From: Eremophila alpestris peregrina
Lineage: Eukaryota > Chordata > Aves > Passeriformes > Alaudidae
NCBI GenBank assembly: GCA_009792885.1
Contig: WMCF01000035.1
Location: forward strand, 2,279,917 to 2,343,916
Reading direction: 5' to 3'
DNA: 64,000 nt
Numbering within the stretch: the stretch's first letter is position 1; every line of letters begins with the position of its first letter. The position numbers and the translations under genes were made by a program. The notes beneath the pieces were generated by a model that saw only the letters and a list, made by a program, of their open reading frames with translations, did not search any database and was not told the origin of the DNA. Below, piece by piece: positions 37,801-50,692 of this stretch.

Positions 37801-39826
37801 ATCTGAATTATTTTCTGTCCAGCAGCAACTGCCCCAAAGAGGGCAGTGACTCTGTACTCAGGCACTTGAAGATTAAAAAGCTTGCTCCAGCTAGCAGGGT
37901 TAGCCTTTGTGACCTGTCCTCCAGCAGAGCAGAGCAAAGCACAAGTACAAAGACGTTTTGATGTGCATGTAGCTTCTCTGTTCCATCAAAGCTGCGTGGT
38001 AAAGTCTTCCAATAGCTAAGGCAGAAGTAACTGTTGGGAGACAGGGGAAGAATGTTTCTCTGTAAAGCTGATGTTTGTAAATCTAGCAGCTTGTATCCAG
38101 CCTCTTTCCTCCTCAAACCTAGAGATCCAAACAAAAATGCTGCTAATGGAATACGGTAAAACAACAGGGTTATTTCAGTTTATGGAGATTGTGGGGTTTG
38201 TTTCATTTATCAGTACCTGAGGACAGTGTAAATAAGCATAATTACAGGCAGATTATGACATTAGGTTATGCTTTTCAGGCAGATTAATTGCACATGGGAA
38301 TCAGAAGAAAGAAATGTTCTTTTATGGAGTAATATCTTGCAACAAGGTGCTCTTTAACACAAAAAAAGTAAATTGCAAGATTTTGGAATGACAGTTAGAA
38401 GTATGTGTCAGTAGTTGCTGTTTCCTTGCAGGGTTTATGGTACTTTTTGTTGTTCTTCACACTAAGTACCAAAATATTCAACTAAAAACTACTACATATT
38501 GAGTTAATTGTATGGTTAAAAAAATCCAAGACATGATAAAATTCAGTGCTGGATTACAGCAGAGGAAAAAAATGCAGTGCCACTAGTTCCTGAAGGCAGC
38601 TGAATTTCTGAATGTGCCTGAAAACTCCAAAAGAATATTTTAGAAATGTGTAATATTCAACTAATTATGTCAAATTGAATTGAGAAACAGTCTTCAAAGA
38701 GTGTAATGAAATAAACTGCTAAATAAACCTTAAGGTATTAGTTTATAATGGAAGTGGAGAGGAAGCATACTGTTAGGGCTGGAAAGTGGCCTGTCTTTAG
38801 ACCAAGAAATACAAATATTGTTTCAAGTGTATTGATGCCTACATGGAAACAGTGCAGCAATTAACTTCCAGTTAATCTTCTGGTGCTAAATCCAAGCATA
38901 TGAATACTTATTCATCACCCTTAAAGTGATGTGAGTTGGATGAGATGATGACATTTTTCATGATTCCTCTCTTTCTAACTGGCTGTGCTCTTGTGAGCTA
39001 ATTTAAGGGGTGTGAATGTTTTCTGTTTGATGCGCATTATGAATGCCCAAAAATGTAACAATTTGTGGTCCTTTATTCTATCTTCTTTCCCCATTATTTC
39101 CTTTCCATAATTCATTTTAAAAGTCATTAGTGGGAATGATTCCCCGCCAGGAGGGGTGTGTCAGATAGTTTTCTCAGACAGTATTCAGCCCCATAATATT
39201 GATTATAATGTACTGCAGGGCTGGGTATATTGTGGATGATCTTCCTTACTATAGGATAAGGAAGTTAAGTTTCCTGGTTAAGATCAGAGGGCTCTTTCTG
39301 TATGCAATCTTTTATAATCAGGAGAAGATAAGATGACCTCCTATATGCCAGGTCATGTAATTCACCTTGGACATAATGCAGAGATGCTCCATCTTTAGTT
39401 ACTATTGGAAATTTGTAGGAAACTATAATTTTGAGGAAATGGAGTTTCAGTAAAACTGTATTTGAAAATCCTAATTTTAAAATAAAATATGATAAATTTG
39501 ATATTTTTACTTATAACACAAACATAAGCATAGAAATATATTCATATATACACAGAAGAGGTAAAATCAAAGCATGGTATCCTAACAAAACAATCCACAT
39601 GCCAAGAGGAGGATTGCCTCCTTAGCTTTTCTTTAACCTTGATCAATCATCTGTCTTGGACAAGAAGACTTTATAGCCCTTACTAGCTGATGTAAATTGA
39701 AAATAGTGTTGCAGTAATATTATTATTAATAATAATATCTTCTATATAAAGAAATACTAAAACCTAAGAAGAAAAGGATTTTCCATTAGATAAAAACCTG
39801 ACATTGCTTACTGTTCTCTAGCTATT
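34831..39826. other. AT-rich non-coding stretch
   Basis: No supported gene. An 85-codon plus-strand open frame (about 36920-37177) with a hydrophobic C-terminal segment is noted under findings. The rest is ordinary AT-rich sequence. Confidence 0.5.
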
Positions 39827-39995
39827 GACAAAGAATTATATAATAAATATCTTCAACTAGGAGACTCTAACTGACAAAGACTTATATTAATAAATTATTA
39901 CTTACCTTTTCAAAGAATTATATTAATAAATACCTTCAACTAGGAGACTCTAACTGAGACAGCCCACTGGAAGAACCTGTAGGAAGGGGGGACAT
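39827..39995. repeat. Nested tandem duplication, unit about 83 bp
   Basis: The segment from aaagaattata through aactaggagactctaactga occurs at about 39830-39874 and again at about 39912-39957. A third partial copy of its first part lies at about 39874-39900. The copies are nearly identical, so the duplication looks recent compared with other repeats here. Confidence 0.8.
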
Positions 39996-40290
39996 GAGCC
40001 AGGATTGTCATCCAGAATTCAGAACAGGAAAGAGAGGCCTGAAGAGACCTGACAAAGGAATGCTGTATCACTTGAGGGCTGATGCTCCAGCCTCTGTGCC
40101 ACACTCTCTTCTGCTCCACCTGCCTGGGATACAGACAGGGCTGTTCACAGAACCAGTCAGAGCATGACAAATGCTGGGGAGGGTTTGGTAGCTAATGGCT
40201 CTGATGCCTCATGGACTGTTGCTATTCCTGTGTTCCAGCCAAGCCGCCCGCGCTCAGACGAACATCTGTGTGGACTGCTGTCAGTCAGGA
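39996..40290. other. GC-richer block of unknown origin
   Basis: This block directly follows the tandem duplication. It is richer in G and C than its surroundings and ends with a cluster of CpG dinucleotides (about 40242-40262, ccgcccgcgctcagacgaac) that is unusual in this CpG-poor window. A plausible acceptor, attcctgtgttccag, precedes the cluster, but no donor or long frame follows. It may be a transposon piece, a non-coding exon or a regulatory segment. Confidence 0.3.
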
Positions 40291-43200
40291 TTTTAAAGAA
40301 CACTACCTTTTGTGATGGTTTGATTCGGTAGCAATGGAGCACAGTTTTTTTGGGACCTATTTTCAGCAGCCTGAGGCTAGGAAGCTCAATTTTTCAACAG
40401 GATTGTTTACTGGAAAGAAAAGGCTACATGATCCTGGTGACAACTTGAAGACCGTTGTCTCAATAACTAGTGATAGGACTCTGTTACACACAGGGCAATG
40501 CTTGCAATAGCAGCTCCTTTTTTTTAACTCTGGTGCTGTCATAGCAAGCTTGTAAAACCAGGATGGCACCAAAGAATAGAATGTATTAAAAGAATTATAA
40601 AGTCCAACCCTTATGTGCTACACTTTTTCTCGTGTTAGAAACTTTCTTTGAAAGCGCAAGAAATGCGATCTGTGGTTTAGACAAAATGACTTTTGATGAG
40701 TTCTAGTGCTGGGTTTTTTTGCCCTTGAGACCTATGGCTTAATCTCTTTGTGTACTGTTTTAAGCAACGTAAAAAGCTTCAAAAAAGGGACATTTGTTTC
40801 CTAAACAAGTATGAAATACCTGAGACCTGCTTCTGGAAAAGGATAGGTTATGTTATGGCTGCTGCTGGAGCTTTAAAGCAAACAACAGTTTCATGCGTTG
40901 TGAAAAGTTAAAAAATATTTAGATATTTTTTTGTTATCTAATTCAGTTTCATCAAAAAATATTGACTATAAACCCATGGTAACAATTTTTTAATTATTTT
41001 TTACCTAAATAAAATTGTAGCGTGCAAGAAAAGTTTGGGGCATCTGGATATCTGTTTGAACATTCAGGGTTTATTCCTTATTGATCTGGCTGATCAGAAA
41101 TATAGCATCCTTACCAAAGAACCCAGTCCTCTCTAAAGTGTAGTCAAGTGTTGGTGTTATCATTTTATCTATTTCAGAGCACTGATTATTTCAGCAACCT
41201 GGGGAGAGATTTGCCTGACCCAGGACTTCCCTGGCTTTCACCATTTTTTTGCTTAAGAAAAATGTTGACTCAGTGTTTGTAGTCTTGTACGTGCTCCTGG
41301 GAAATTGCAGCCAAGATAAGTAGTACTGTCTCTCATTTAGGAAGAATGATTTCATAATTACTGATAATTCTCTCTGGTTACAGAAGTCTTTTTAATTCTT
41401 GTGCTGTCTGTTGCCTTTCTCAACTCCTTTCTTCTCATTCTGTCTGGAAGTCACTTTAGTGTGATGACTGTCCTGCCTCCTGTTACTTCAACTCTTTTTA
41501 AATGTATTTCTTCTGAAAAAAATTACTCATGGTGGAACCAGGCAATGTTTAATTGTTTGTGATCATCTGGTTTCAGAGATGAACAAAATAGGTGTCAAAA
41601 TTGTAACAGCACTGTTTTAGCCCAGTTACCTGTTTTTTAAAAACCCCAACACCTGAATACCTTGTCAGAGAGAAAAATAATGTGTGCAAATTATATTTTT
41701 CATCCATGTATGGTAATGAGAAGAGTTTTCTGAAATTCTGTTGGATTTGCTAAATTGCTGTGTGGATCAGGTGGAGCACAGGTGGCTTTGAAAATGTCAC
41801 TGCATGACCATGGTGAACCTCATCTCCTCTCTCATTGCTGTGATTTGGTCTGGCCTAAATGACTTTATTTCATGAGTTACCTTCAGCAGTCAGTGGCTAC
41901 TGCTGGCTTTGTAATGCTGCTGCTTGTGCCTTGCAAATACTCCTGGATTAGTTTGCCCACCACATCAGTACCATCATATCAACTAAAAATAGATAACTTC
42001 AAACTCCACAGGAAATTAAAGGTCACATCCAACTGAGTATAGACAGCAGCATTATGGGGACTGGAAAAATGGAATAATTACCTCAAACTTGATTTTGATG
42101 CTATTTCAAAATTGATGAAGAGACCTTTAACCCTGAGATCCTGAAATACCCAAACGAATTTTAAAATTAAATTATACTCTCTCCCATACACCAAAAAAAC
42201 TTTAATATGTACGATTCTTTCCTTTAGATTTCTTTCTGTATTTGTAACATAAAGTCAGGTCAATTTTGAATTTTTTTTCAGAAAGTAGGAAGGCTAAAGC
42301 TTACACAGATAATTCAGAAAAATAATGTCTTGATTTCAGCAGCTGGAGGCTAGAAACCAAACACAGACTTGGAAAAAAGTAGTATTTACAGTGCTACTGT
42401 TCCTGATACAGAGCAATATTACTGACAGGAATGTTAAATGCATGGGTTCCCAATATTTTATGGAATTTTCTTATTCAAATATCAGGTTAAAAAAATAAAA
42501 CATGCATGACAAGTTTTTGTAAATTAGGAAAAGGTTTGTTTTACTTTTCCCCACAGCAATGTGAGCTTTAATTAGTGCATATAAATGAAATCAAGCTTTT
42601 GGAAATTATAGCAATATATCTGTAATTCAGAGTTAGAAAGAGTGGTATAACAGTAATTAATTTTGTGTTTAACATATCTTGAGATAATCAACTTTGCCTT
42701 TTATCCTTAGCTGAAACTTCCTAAGCACCTTATTTTCACAGGAAACTCAAATCCCATCAATGTCCAATAAGGCTTAGGATATAGAGTGCATTGGCAAGTG
42801 GGACCAATCAAAAAGTGCCTTGATAGTTTTAAATGTGTTTTTTTTCCTCTTGCCCTCCTGGGGATTGGATGAGGTGTGATTTAATTTTTGCATATATAAG
42901 CAATGTTATTTCAGGATACACAGATAGGAGAGTAAAGCATCTTACTGGAGATGATTACTGGTTGTGTGTCACTGACCTTCTGTAAAATATTGGAGCTACT
43001 TTATTTTGAACCCTGAATATGAGCTTGCTGAGTTCAAGGATTCTACACTTGCTTGCCATTTTTTTTTTTCCTCCTCTCCTAGGGAAGCAAGCAACTGCAG
43101 AATTGAAATGTTGCAAAGAAATTTACTTGTGCAGGTATTTTAGGAGATGCTGACATTCTTACCAGCCACTGAGGCTCAGATAGACAAGCTCTTCTCATGC

Positions 43201-45357
43201 TGTCCAATACCAGGAGATTATACCTGGCTGCTGACGATCATTTCAGGTTATGGCAGGAGGAGATTAGCTCAAATTTATAACTGCTCACAGTTTCCATTTT
43301 TCTTGGTTTTCAGAGTGGCATGGAAATTGTATTTGTGAATCCCTGGGGACTCTCACATTGGTGTCAGTTTTCAGATTTTGCCAGATACATCTTAATGTGG
43401 ACATATAATGTAATGGAAAGAAATTGAAAAAAATTATCTGTTTCTTGATTCTTTATTACTGAAGAGTTAAGAAAGTGATTCCTTAGGCTATTTCACAAGT
43501 CTTAAACTGGAAGTAAATGTTAGGATCAAATCAGATTAGTTAAGATTCCTTTGCCTGTGCATCTCTTGGAAAAAGATCATATCAGAAATCCAGCAGACAC
43601 ACATGCTTTGACTGTTTTTTTAGAAAGATTTTACCCCAATAAAAATTTAAATAAAGTGAATATTTTAAGACTAATTTTATAACAAAAGCTGAGTGTATTG
43701 TATGAATTTGGCGAGAATAGTTGCCTTAGATACTAATGTTTCATGCCTGGTTCTTAAAGCTTACCTACAGTGTTACTGCTGCAATAGCATTTGCTTTTTT
43801 CCCCTTCCTTGCCATTAGAGTTATGGGATGCTGTAGCAAGGAAGTGCTTTTCCCCCTTTCTTTGTCAGGTCAGCTTCATCTGCTGTGGTCACGTTAGAAA
43901 GCCTTTGCTCTCTCAAAGGACAATTACTTCTTTTCTCTTTATTTCAAGGCCTCTATCCAGCTCAGACTGGTAAATTAGTACAAAGTGCTTGCTCAGAACA
44001 AAACTGGAATGATGTGATTTTATTAAATGGGGTTTACAAAGGATCCCGTAAAAGTGAGGAATGATTTTCAGTCACTTTTTCTGGACTGTGTTCAAGTTCA
44101 TGTCCCTGAGAGAGCTTAAAAGAGCTGTGAGCACTAATTGTTTGTTTAATGATTTGGCCACCTTTATAAAAACTGCAAAACTAAGTTTTTCATTACTGCC
44201 TTGGGTCATTGCTCTAAAACCTCTGTGTTGAACAGTTAATCATCGACCTAAAGTCTATTTTTGATGGTACTTTTTGGTACTTTCCTAGTACTTTTTACAG
44301 CCCTCCATAACTGTCATTAAAATAATGATTACCTTGGTAGAGATGCAAGCCAAGTATAAAACATAACTGATGGGCAATCACAATGATTAATTTTATGGTC
44401 TTGTTTTTGATTAAAAACATAGTCTTTCACATAATGCTGGTAAATATTCAAACTATTACCTACTGTAAATTGCAATTTTTTTTTTTTAACCTGTATCCCC
44501 CGGATTTCAGCAGTGGAACATCTGTTTTCTTTTGAGAAAAATATGATAAGCATCTGTTTGCATGGAAGATGTGAATGAAACCAGACCACATTTGTTTGCA
44601 GTGTTATGGATTATCTGGTCTTACACTGTTTATGAATAAATCATGCAGGATGGATAGTGCCGGTAACCACCAGAGGATGTTTTATACTTGGTTTAAAACA
44701 TAAATTTATGTATTTGTGATTTTTCCTGTAGACACTCAAAAAATTTATGTTTTAAATAAAGGAGAAGCCTGTTGCATTTCTAGGCCAGTATTTAAGCTCA
44801 TGGATACCAGAAGTTCTTTTAAGCCAAGCCATGCCTTCTGTTAATATGTATAAGAAAACAGCTTGAGAGTTAAAAACTAAGAAAAAAAATTTAGCATGAA
44901 TGGATCAAAAATGCAATCATATATTTTATTATTTGAGAAACGCTGTGCTCTTCATGTGACTGGATTGTGTCCTAATGTACATGTGGACAGAGTTAAGTTT
45001 GCATGTGTGGCCTGGAGGACTGCTCTTGCAAAGCCCCATGCATAGTTGTGGTACTTACTGTTGTGAATCCTTTGTATAAATTCCAAAATATTTTGTATTC
45101 AAAGAGCTGGGAGGGTGCACAAACATTTTTATGCTCCAAACAGTGGGGAGATGCTCAGGTTTGAGCAGGACCTCATGCTAACCACAGGCTTGGTGAAATA
45201 TGGACATCACGTTCAATGCTTGATTGTTAGAACTATGAGGTGATTTAAGCAACTTCCACCTCTCAGCAGTTAGTTAGTGTCTTTTCTTTGATGTCACATG
45301 TGACTTTGTGTGGATAACATGGTACATTTTAAGATGTTGAATGTTAGCACAAATCCA
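40291..45357. other. AT-rich non-coding stretch
   Basis: No supported gene. It holds a possible tiny minus-strand CR1 tail at 40574-40612 (a segment ending aaagtccaaccctta), short GTACTTTT-type repeats at about 44264-44297, and an exon-like block at 43083-43134 that is noted under findings. Confidence 0.5.
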
Positions 45358-45400
45358 GATTGATGGTCCCTTCCAACACAGCTTATTCTATGATTCTAAG
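45358..45400 (+). mobile_element. CR1 LINE extreme 3' end
   Basis: The sequence gatggtcccttccaacacag followed by attctatgattct is the terminal CR1 sequence with its characteristic short tail repeat. Only about 40 bp is recognisable. An ATT microsatellite starts about 24 bp beyond it, possibly grown from the CR1 tail. Confidence 0.8.
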
Positions 45401-45423
45401 TGTGTCTGTGTTATGTATGAGTT

Positions 45424-45447
45424 AATATTATTATTATTATTATTATA
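45424..45447. repeat. ATT microsatellite
   Basis: About seven ATT/TTA units lie shortly after a CR1 3' end. The repeat is likely polymorphic in length. Confidence 0.85.
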
Positions 45448-47699
45448 ATCTTGTAGGAGTTGCAGATTTCTTTATCCTTTCTTCCAGTGATGTGAAAATA
45501 CATTTCTCTTTTGTAGTCTGTTCAAGGTAGGCTAAAGTTAAAAAGATTAGGAAAATAATTTTTGTGTACACACATGAGATGGCAAGAGAGGTTTTGAATG
45601 GAAAATTGGTAGGTGGAGACACTGGATAGCTTCATAGCATGTTGTCTGTTAGTCTTTTTAATAAGTTATGACAAAGAAGGGCCTTCCTTCCCCAGTAACT
45701 CCAGCTGTTAAAAGAAGCTGAATCCTTGCTGTAAAGGGCCAGTGGAGAATTCCTTTTATGGGAACACTTGTTGATGTAAAGTGGCTGGGGTCAATGTTCA
45801 GGGCAGCAGGATCTTTCCTTCTGCCACAGCTTTCTAACAGCAAGAGGAAGGGGGGTAAGGCAGAGTTTTACTGTGCTCTGTCAGTTCACAATTGATTTAA
45901 GGTTCCTAGAGGAACATGTGCTAGAGAAACAGTGTAGAAGATACTTATGTTCTGACAGCTTCTGCAGGAGCAGAATAAAAGCTCTCCACGCTGCATCTCT
46001 CCTGTGCAGCCTCCCAGCCCCGTTGCTCAGAGGATTGAGCCAGCTATTGTGGGATCCTTTCTTTAAAGCTGCTGGTTAGATGAAAACAAGTGCTTAAATT
46101 ATATCAGTTTAGGTAATACACAATAATGAGTATAAAGTGTAAGTCTCTAGAAAGGTATCAGAAATCTGTGATTTAAACTATAAGTTTTGAAACATTCATA
46201 CATATTGTTGTTTGGGAATAGAGATGGGAGCAACTAAAGTAATCTAAGGAAACCTTCTAGGCTCCTTCTGTTTACCTGTGTGTACCACTGAATTTAGATG
46301 GATGTTTAAAAGGTTCATATTATTTTATTTCTACTCTGTATTTACCATTTTGACAATACTGTTGCTTTTTAGCTAAGATAACCTCCCCATGTTCCCAGTC
46401 CCCCAATCTGTATTTATATCAGGGTTGACAAAGGAATTCACTAACAGTGATATCCAGAACAGCCAGACTCTTGAAAAATCATGGCTTTGAATCCCTGAAT
46501 GTTAAAAGCAGTGCACTTGCATCTCTTTTCTCTGCCATTTCCCCCCTACTCCCCTCTGATCCCTAGGATTAGATGTGTGGGATAATTACATTTCCAGTAC
46601 TTTAATTCAGGCCAAAAATTGAGTCCTGGAACAGAAAACTTCCCAACACCTCCATCTACTCTTGGAAAAGTTATTTCATGAAAATCAAAGTCAGCAGATC
46701 AAGTTTTTGAGTCATGGTGCTTTGAAGTAGCCGAGGTGACGCCTTAAGCTCTTAAAGTGTAACTGCTAAAGCAATTACAGAACAGAGTTAACATTCTGAG
46801 AAAAAAGACCTACTCTCAGGCCAATTTGATCAGCTGATAAGGATAATTTCAATTTTATTTAATAATAAAAATTTTTCTGTAGAAGAAATTATCAACATTT
46901 GGTTTAGCCATCTATAATTTGTATGTAACAAATACACTATATTTGTAAATAGAAAAATATTTATAGTATTTTAGAATTATTTGATGTATACATGTATGTA
47001 TTTTACAACGCATAAGAGGAAAATAACCCTGATTTTTAGAGGTCTTTTACTAATGAAATGAGTTTTCAATGAGTTTCATGTTATAGGATGCAAATGCCTG
47101 TGAGATATGATTTGAGACTGAGTAAAAGAAATACACAAAGATGAGCTACTTTTTTCTGTTGCCATGATAGTTCTTGTCAGTAATGATGGCTTGTATTTTC
47201 AAGAGCTGCTTTTTTTGTGATCAGTGACATTTTTCTTCTCTCTTGGATCTGCTGCTGTAGGTGAGGTATTCAGCTGATGTTGTTTGCTCAGTGCCATGTG
47301 GGATGGTGGAATTTTGACACTGTAGGAGGTGTATCTTTTACTCTTTTCAGAGTCTGTCTTCATTCTTGCTATTTCTATAGTAGTTTTGTGATGGGACTAG
47401 TTCACTTCTCCTTCTGTTTGAAGCATAACTCTCCTACCTGCTGTGCACAGAGAGAGAACAGGCTGATGACAAGGAGTCTTGTGTTATTATGGTGTTGCTT
47501 GGCCTAAATGTTATTCTAATTCTTCCTTCTAGGAGTGTGCCAAATGTGGTGGAGTAAAATGGTCCAGGCAGAAAGCCCCCAGACTCAGGCTGTGAATGCT
47601 TGAAAGATTTAATTTGCATGTTGGACAGTCTGACAGCTCGTGATTAAGTCTGTAATGATTTAATTGCAGCCACAGAAGCCCTTTTATCCATAAAGTCAT
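45448..47699. other. AT-rich non-coding stretch
   Basis: No gene or repeat recognised. Confidence 0.5.
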
Positions 47700-48440
47700 T
47701 TAGCACCTTATGAATCATAGACTTGTAAGTGGGGAGGTGCTTAAGTCCAAGCAGAGATGGTTATGTGAGACACATCTGTATCATGAGGAAGGCACTGATG
47801 AGGGCTTTTCCCTCAGAAAGGATACAGACCCACCTGTGCTGCTGCTTGCCCCTCTCCAGCCTGCTGTGCTGTGTTCCCAAGCATTGGGAATAAGGGCTCA
47901 GAGGATGCCAGGACCCCTCATTCCAGCTCAGGGCAGAGCACAGAGGGCCAAGGAGGAGCTGAGGGCTGTGTTCTGTAGGCTGCCAGGGAGATCAGTGTAG
48001 TAGTTTGGGAATGTATGGTAAGAGCAGCATGGGAAAAGGTCCACGGTACAATATTCATAGTGGGGATGTACCTGGAAAGTGAAAAATGCAGGACTGTAGG
48101 AGTGGGCATGATTTTGATGGCAATTAAAGGACTGGCAGAATATTATCTGGATAAGATGTACCAGCAGAACACAAGTGGGTTGGGATCCTGCTTTGAGTGG
48201 TACAAAATAAGATGCTGGGAAATGAAAGTGGAAGCCCATCACGTCCAGTAAATGCTTGGACAGGGGCCAGAAGCTGTCATTGCTCCAGCTGGTTACCTGT
48301 ACTGCCTGTGGGACCAGGATGAGCCCTGTGAGCTGTCTGCCCTACAATTTTACTTGCTTTCTAAGTCAGACTTATTCTTAACCCAATATTCTTGTCTTTA
48401 TGGACAGTTACATGATTCTCAGCTAGGCTCTGGCTGAATT
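47700..48440. other. GC-richer block with several consecutive plus-strand open frames, unexplained
   Basis: Open plus-strand frames of 96, 78 and 61 codons follow one another from 47710 to 48437, and a 104-codon frame lies opposite. None has a recognisable domain, and their composition follows the local GC rise. The block could be an old mobile-element remnant or a decayed gene copy. Its first bases (atgaatcatagacttgtaag) faintly recall a minus-strand CR1 start, but the rest does not continue as CR1. Confidence 0.25.
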
Positions 48441-50646
48441 TAGCAAGGAAAATTCCCCTTTCTGCAGTCAAGTTAGTGCAACATAGTTGCAACAAAGTGA
48501 GCAAACTTTGTGTAGACCTTGGAATTCACATGAAAATCAGGTGGAAAATGGTCATTTTGCCTAAAAATACATAACAGTACTGGGGGCAGGGGAGAATTTT
48601 GCCTGATCATTCCTCCCATCCTCTTTTTTTAGCTCATTGTCTTGATTCTGAAAAGAGTTACTGTTCATGCCTGACACCCAGACCATATTCAGGACAAATT
48701 TGAAAACTGTATGCCAGGAAACAGTTACAAGAAGGTAAAATAAATTTTACTGAGTTCTAGGTTAAGGTTCAGGCTGCTAAAATAAATCTTAAAAGTCAAA
48801 GTTGTATTATCTAATGTTCCATACTATTTTTATTTCCAGAACTATCAGTCTTGAGTCTACACAAAAAAAGTGATTTTTACTTACATATGAACATTTAGAT
48901 GAAGACAGAGGAGCTTATTGATTTTCTATACAGAGAATGATTTACTGATACTTTTCTCAGCTTTCATAATATTAATTTACTAATAGCTCCATTGATTTGG
49001 TTTCAGCAAAGAACCCCCCAAGCAACAAAAAAGCAAACCACCTAAAGCCTGAGGAAACTAGTATTCTTTTTCCGTGTAGTGTAGCTGGGTGCAGAAACAG
49101 GTACTTGGAGATAACAGGAACACAGCTAGTTGTAAAACAGTGTACTTGGCTCTAAATGTGAAGTCAATCTCCACCAGATGCTTTGCTGTGAAGAGTCACC
49201 AGGAGTGTGTGTATCACTCTTTGTAACATGACCACAGGGCTGTCCTGCTGGCTTTGAACTTAATTTTTCATATTTGAAGGAGCATTTATTCTCTGGGACT
49301 GAATGCTTAAAGAAGACTGATCAGAGTAAGGATTGTTTATTTTTTGCATGTATGTAGGCCTGCTGTAAATTCAGCATTTCTGCTCTTGCATTTTTCTGTT
49401 TACTTGGCAGACAAAATAGTAAAAACATTTGAACACACTTTGAATTTCCTCTTGCTCTCTCAGAACTGCATGAAGGAGAGAGTGGAGCTGCAAGCTGCAA
49501 ACATTATGAAAGTTTTTGAACCTCAGGTGCCTGAGTTAGCTCATCTGCACCTGTGGAATGCAGAGAGTTCAAGGAGACACAAAACTGAGCAAGTACTTTG
49601 CAGTTTTCAGAATTAAGGCTAAACTGTGTGCTGAAGCACTCTTCTTCCTCTTAAGCTGACACACCAGAGAAGAGAGATTGACTCCACTGACTGTTAAGTT
49701 CCTGCCAGTCAGTATTTTGTTCCTAATATTAAAAGGAGTACATGTATTTTAGTATTGGGACCAAACCTGTAGTAAGAAGCTCATTAGTGTCTCTCACAAA
49801 ATGCACTCACTTCTCTTACACTGTATTATGTGAGCAGGAGTAGCATGGAACTTAACTAAGTGGAGCATTTTGCCCTTAGTACTGTATCACTCTGTCCCAC
49901 AATGGAAAACCTAATTAGTGCATCCAAAGAAGCGTTAAATAGATTTCATGCTGTTTAATAAAGGCATTATGTGGTTTTGTCTATTGCCAAACATCAGAGG
50001 GAATGTTCATAGTGCACGTTTTTGCTGCCTCTTTCACAATTCAGGTGCAGTTTTACTTTACAGCTGCCTCAGGAAGGTTCAGTAACTTTCTTCTCCAGCA
50101 AATCTTTCCTCTCATTGTTATGCTCTATTTGTTTTGGTGTTATTGCATAATGGCACACACTTAGTGAACATCTTTGCCAGTCATTTCAAACTGGAGAGGG
50201 ACAGCTCTTAGCACCAGATTATATCAGTCTGTTTGATTTGAGTTTCAGTTATTCCTTTTTGGTGCTGGTAACTAGTAACTGATGAGAAAGAGTCTGCTTT
50301 GTGTCATCTGCAGCCTGAACCTTTTCATTCTTGTGTGTTTTCATTAAAATGTGAGATTTCTTCCCAGGGGTCACCATTACTGTCAGGTTTACACAGCCCC
50401 AATGGTGACATTTTGTCTTCTAACTTTGTCCCTTAGCTGGCCTTGTCTGGCCTAAGGTGTCTAAAGTGTAGACCTTCTAGACTATACGTGCTGAAGTTCA
50501 AAAGGGGGGAAATATCACCTCAGGGAAGGGTGGAAGGGCTTCTTGAATTCTGCCAAATTTTATCTTCTTGTACTTGAAACTGTAAAACCAAGCAACTTAA
50601 GGAATACGTCATTGTGTGTAGGTAATCTGTTGCCTGCATTTAATGG
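48441..50646. other. AT-rich non-coding stretch
   Basis: No supported gene. An acceptor-preceded open frame at 49464-49616 is noted under findings. Confidence 0.5.
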
Positions 50647-50692
50647 GGGGTTTTGTTTGGGTTTGTTTGGTTGTTTGTTTGTTTGTTGTTAC
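50647..50692 (+). repeat. GTTT-type simple repeat
   Basis: Imperfect GTTT/GGTTT units with almost no A or C on the plus strand. Low-complexity sequence. Confidence 0.8.

Noticed and set aside
39827..39995. Possible CRISPR-like direct repeats
   Set aside because: Only two full copies of an 83-bp unit with no regular spacers, in vertebrate DNA.
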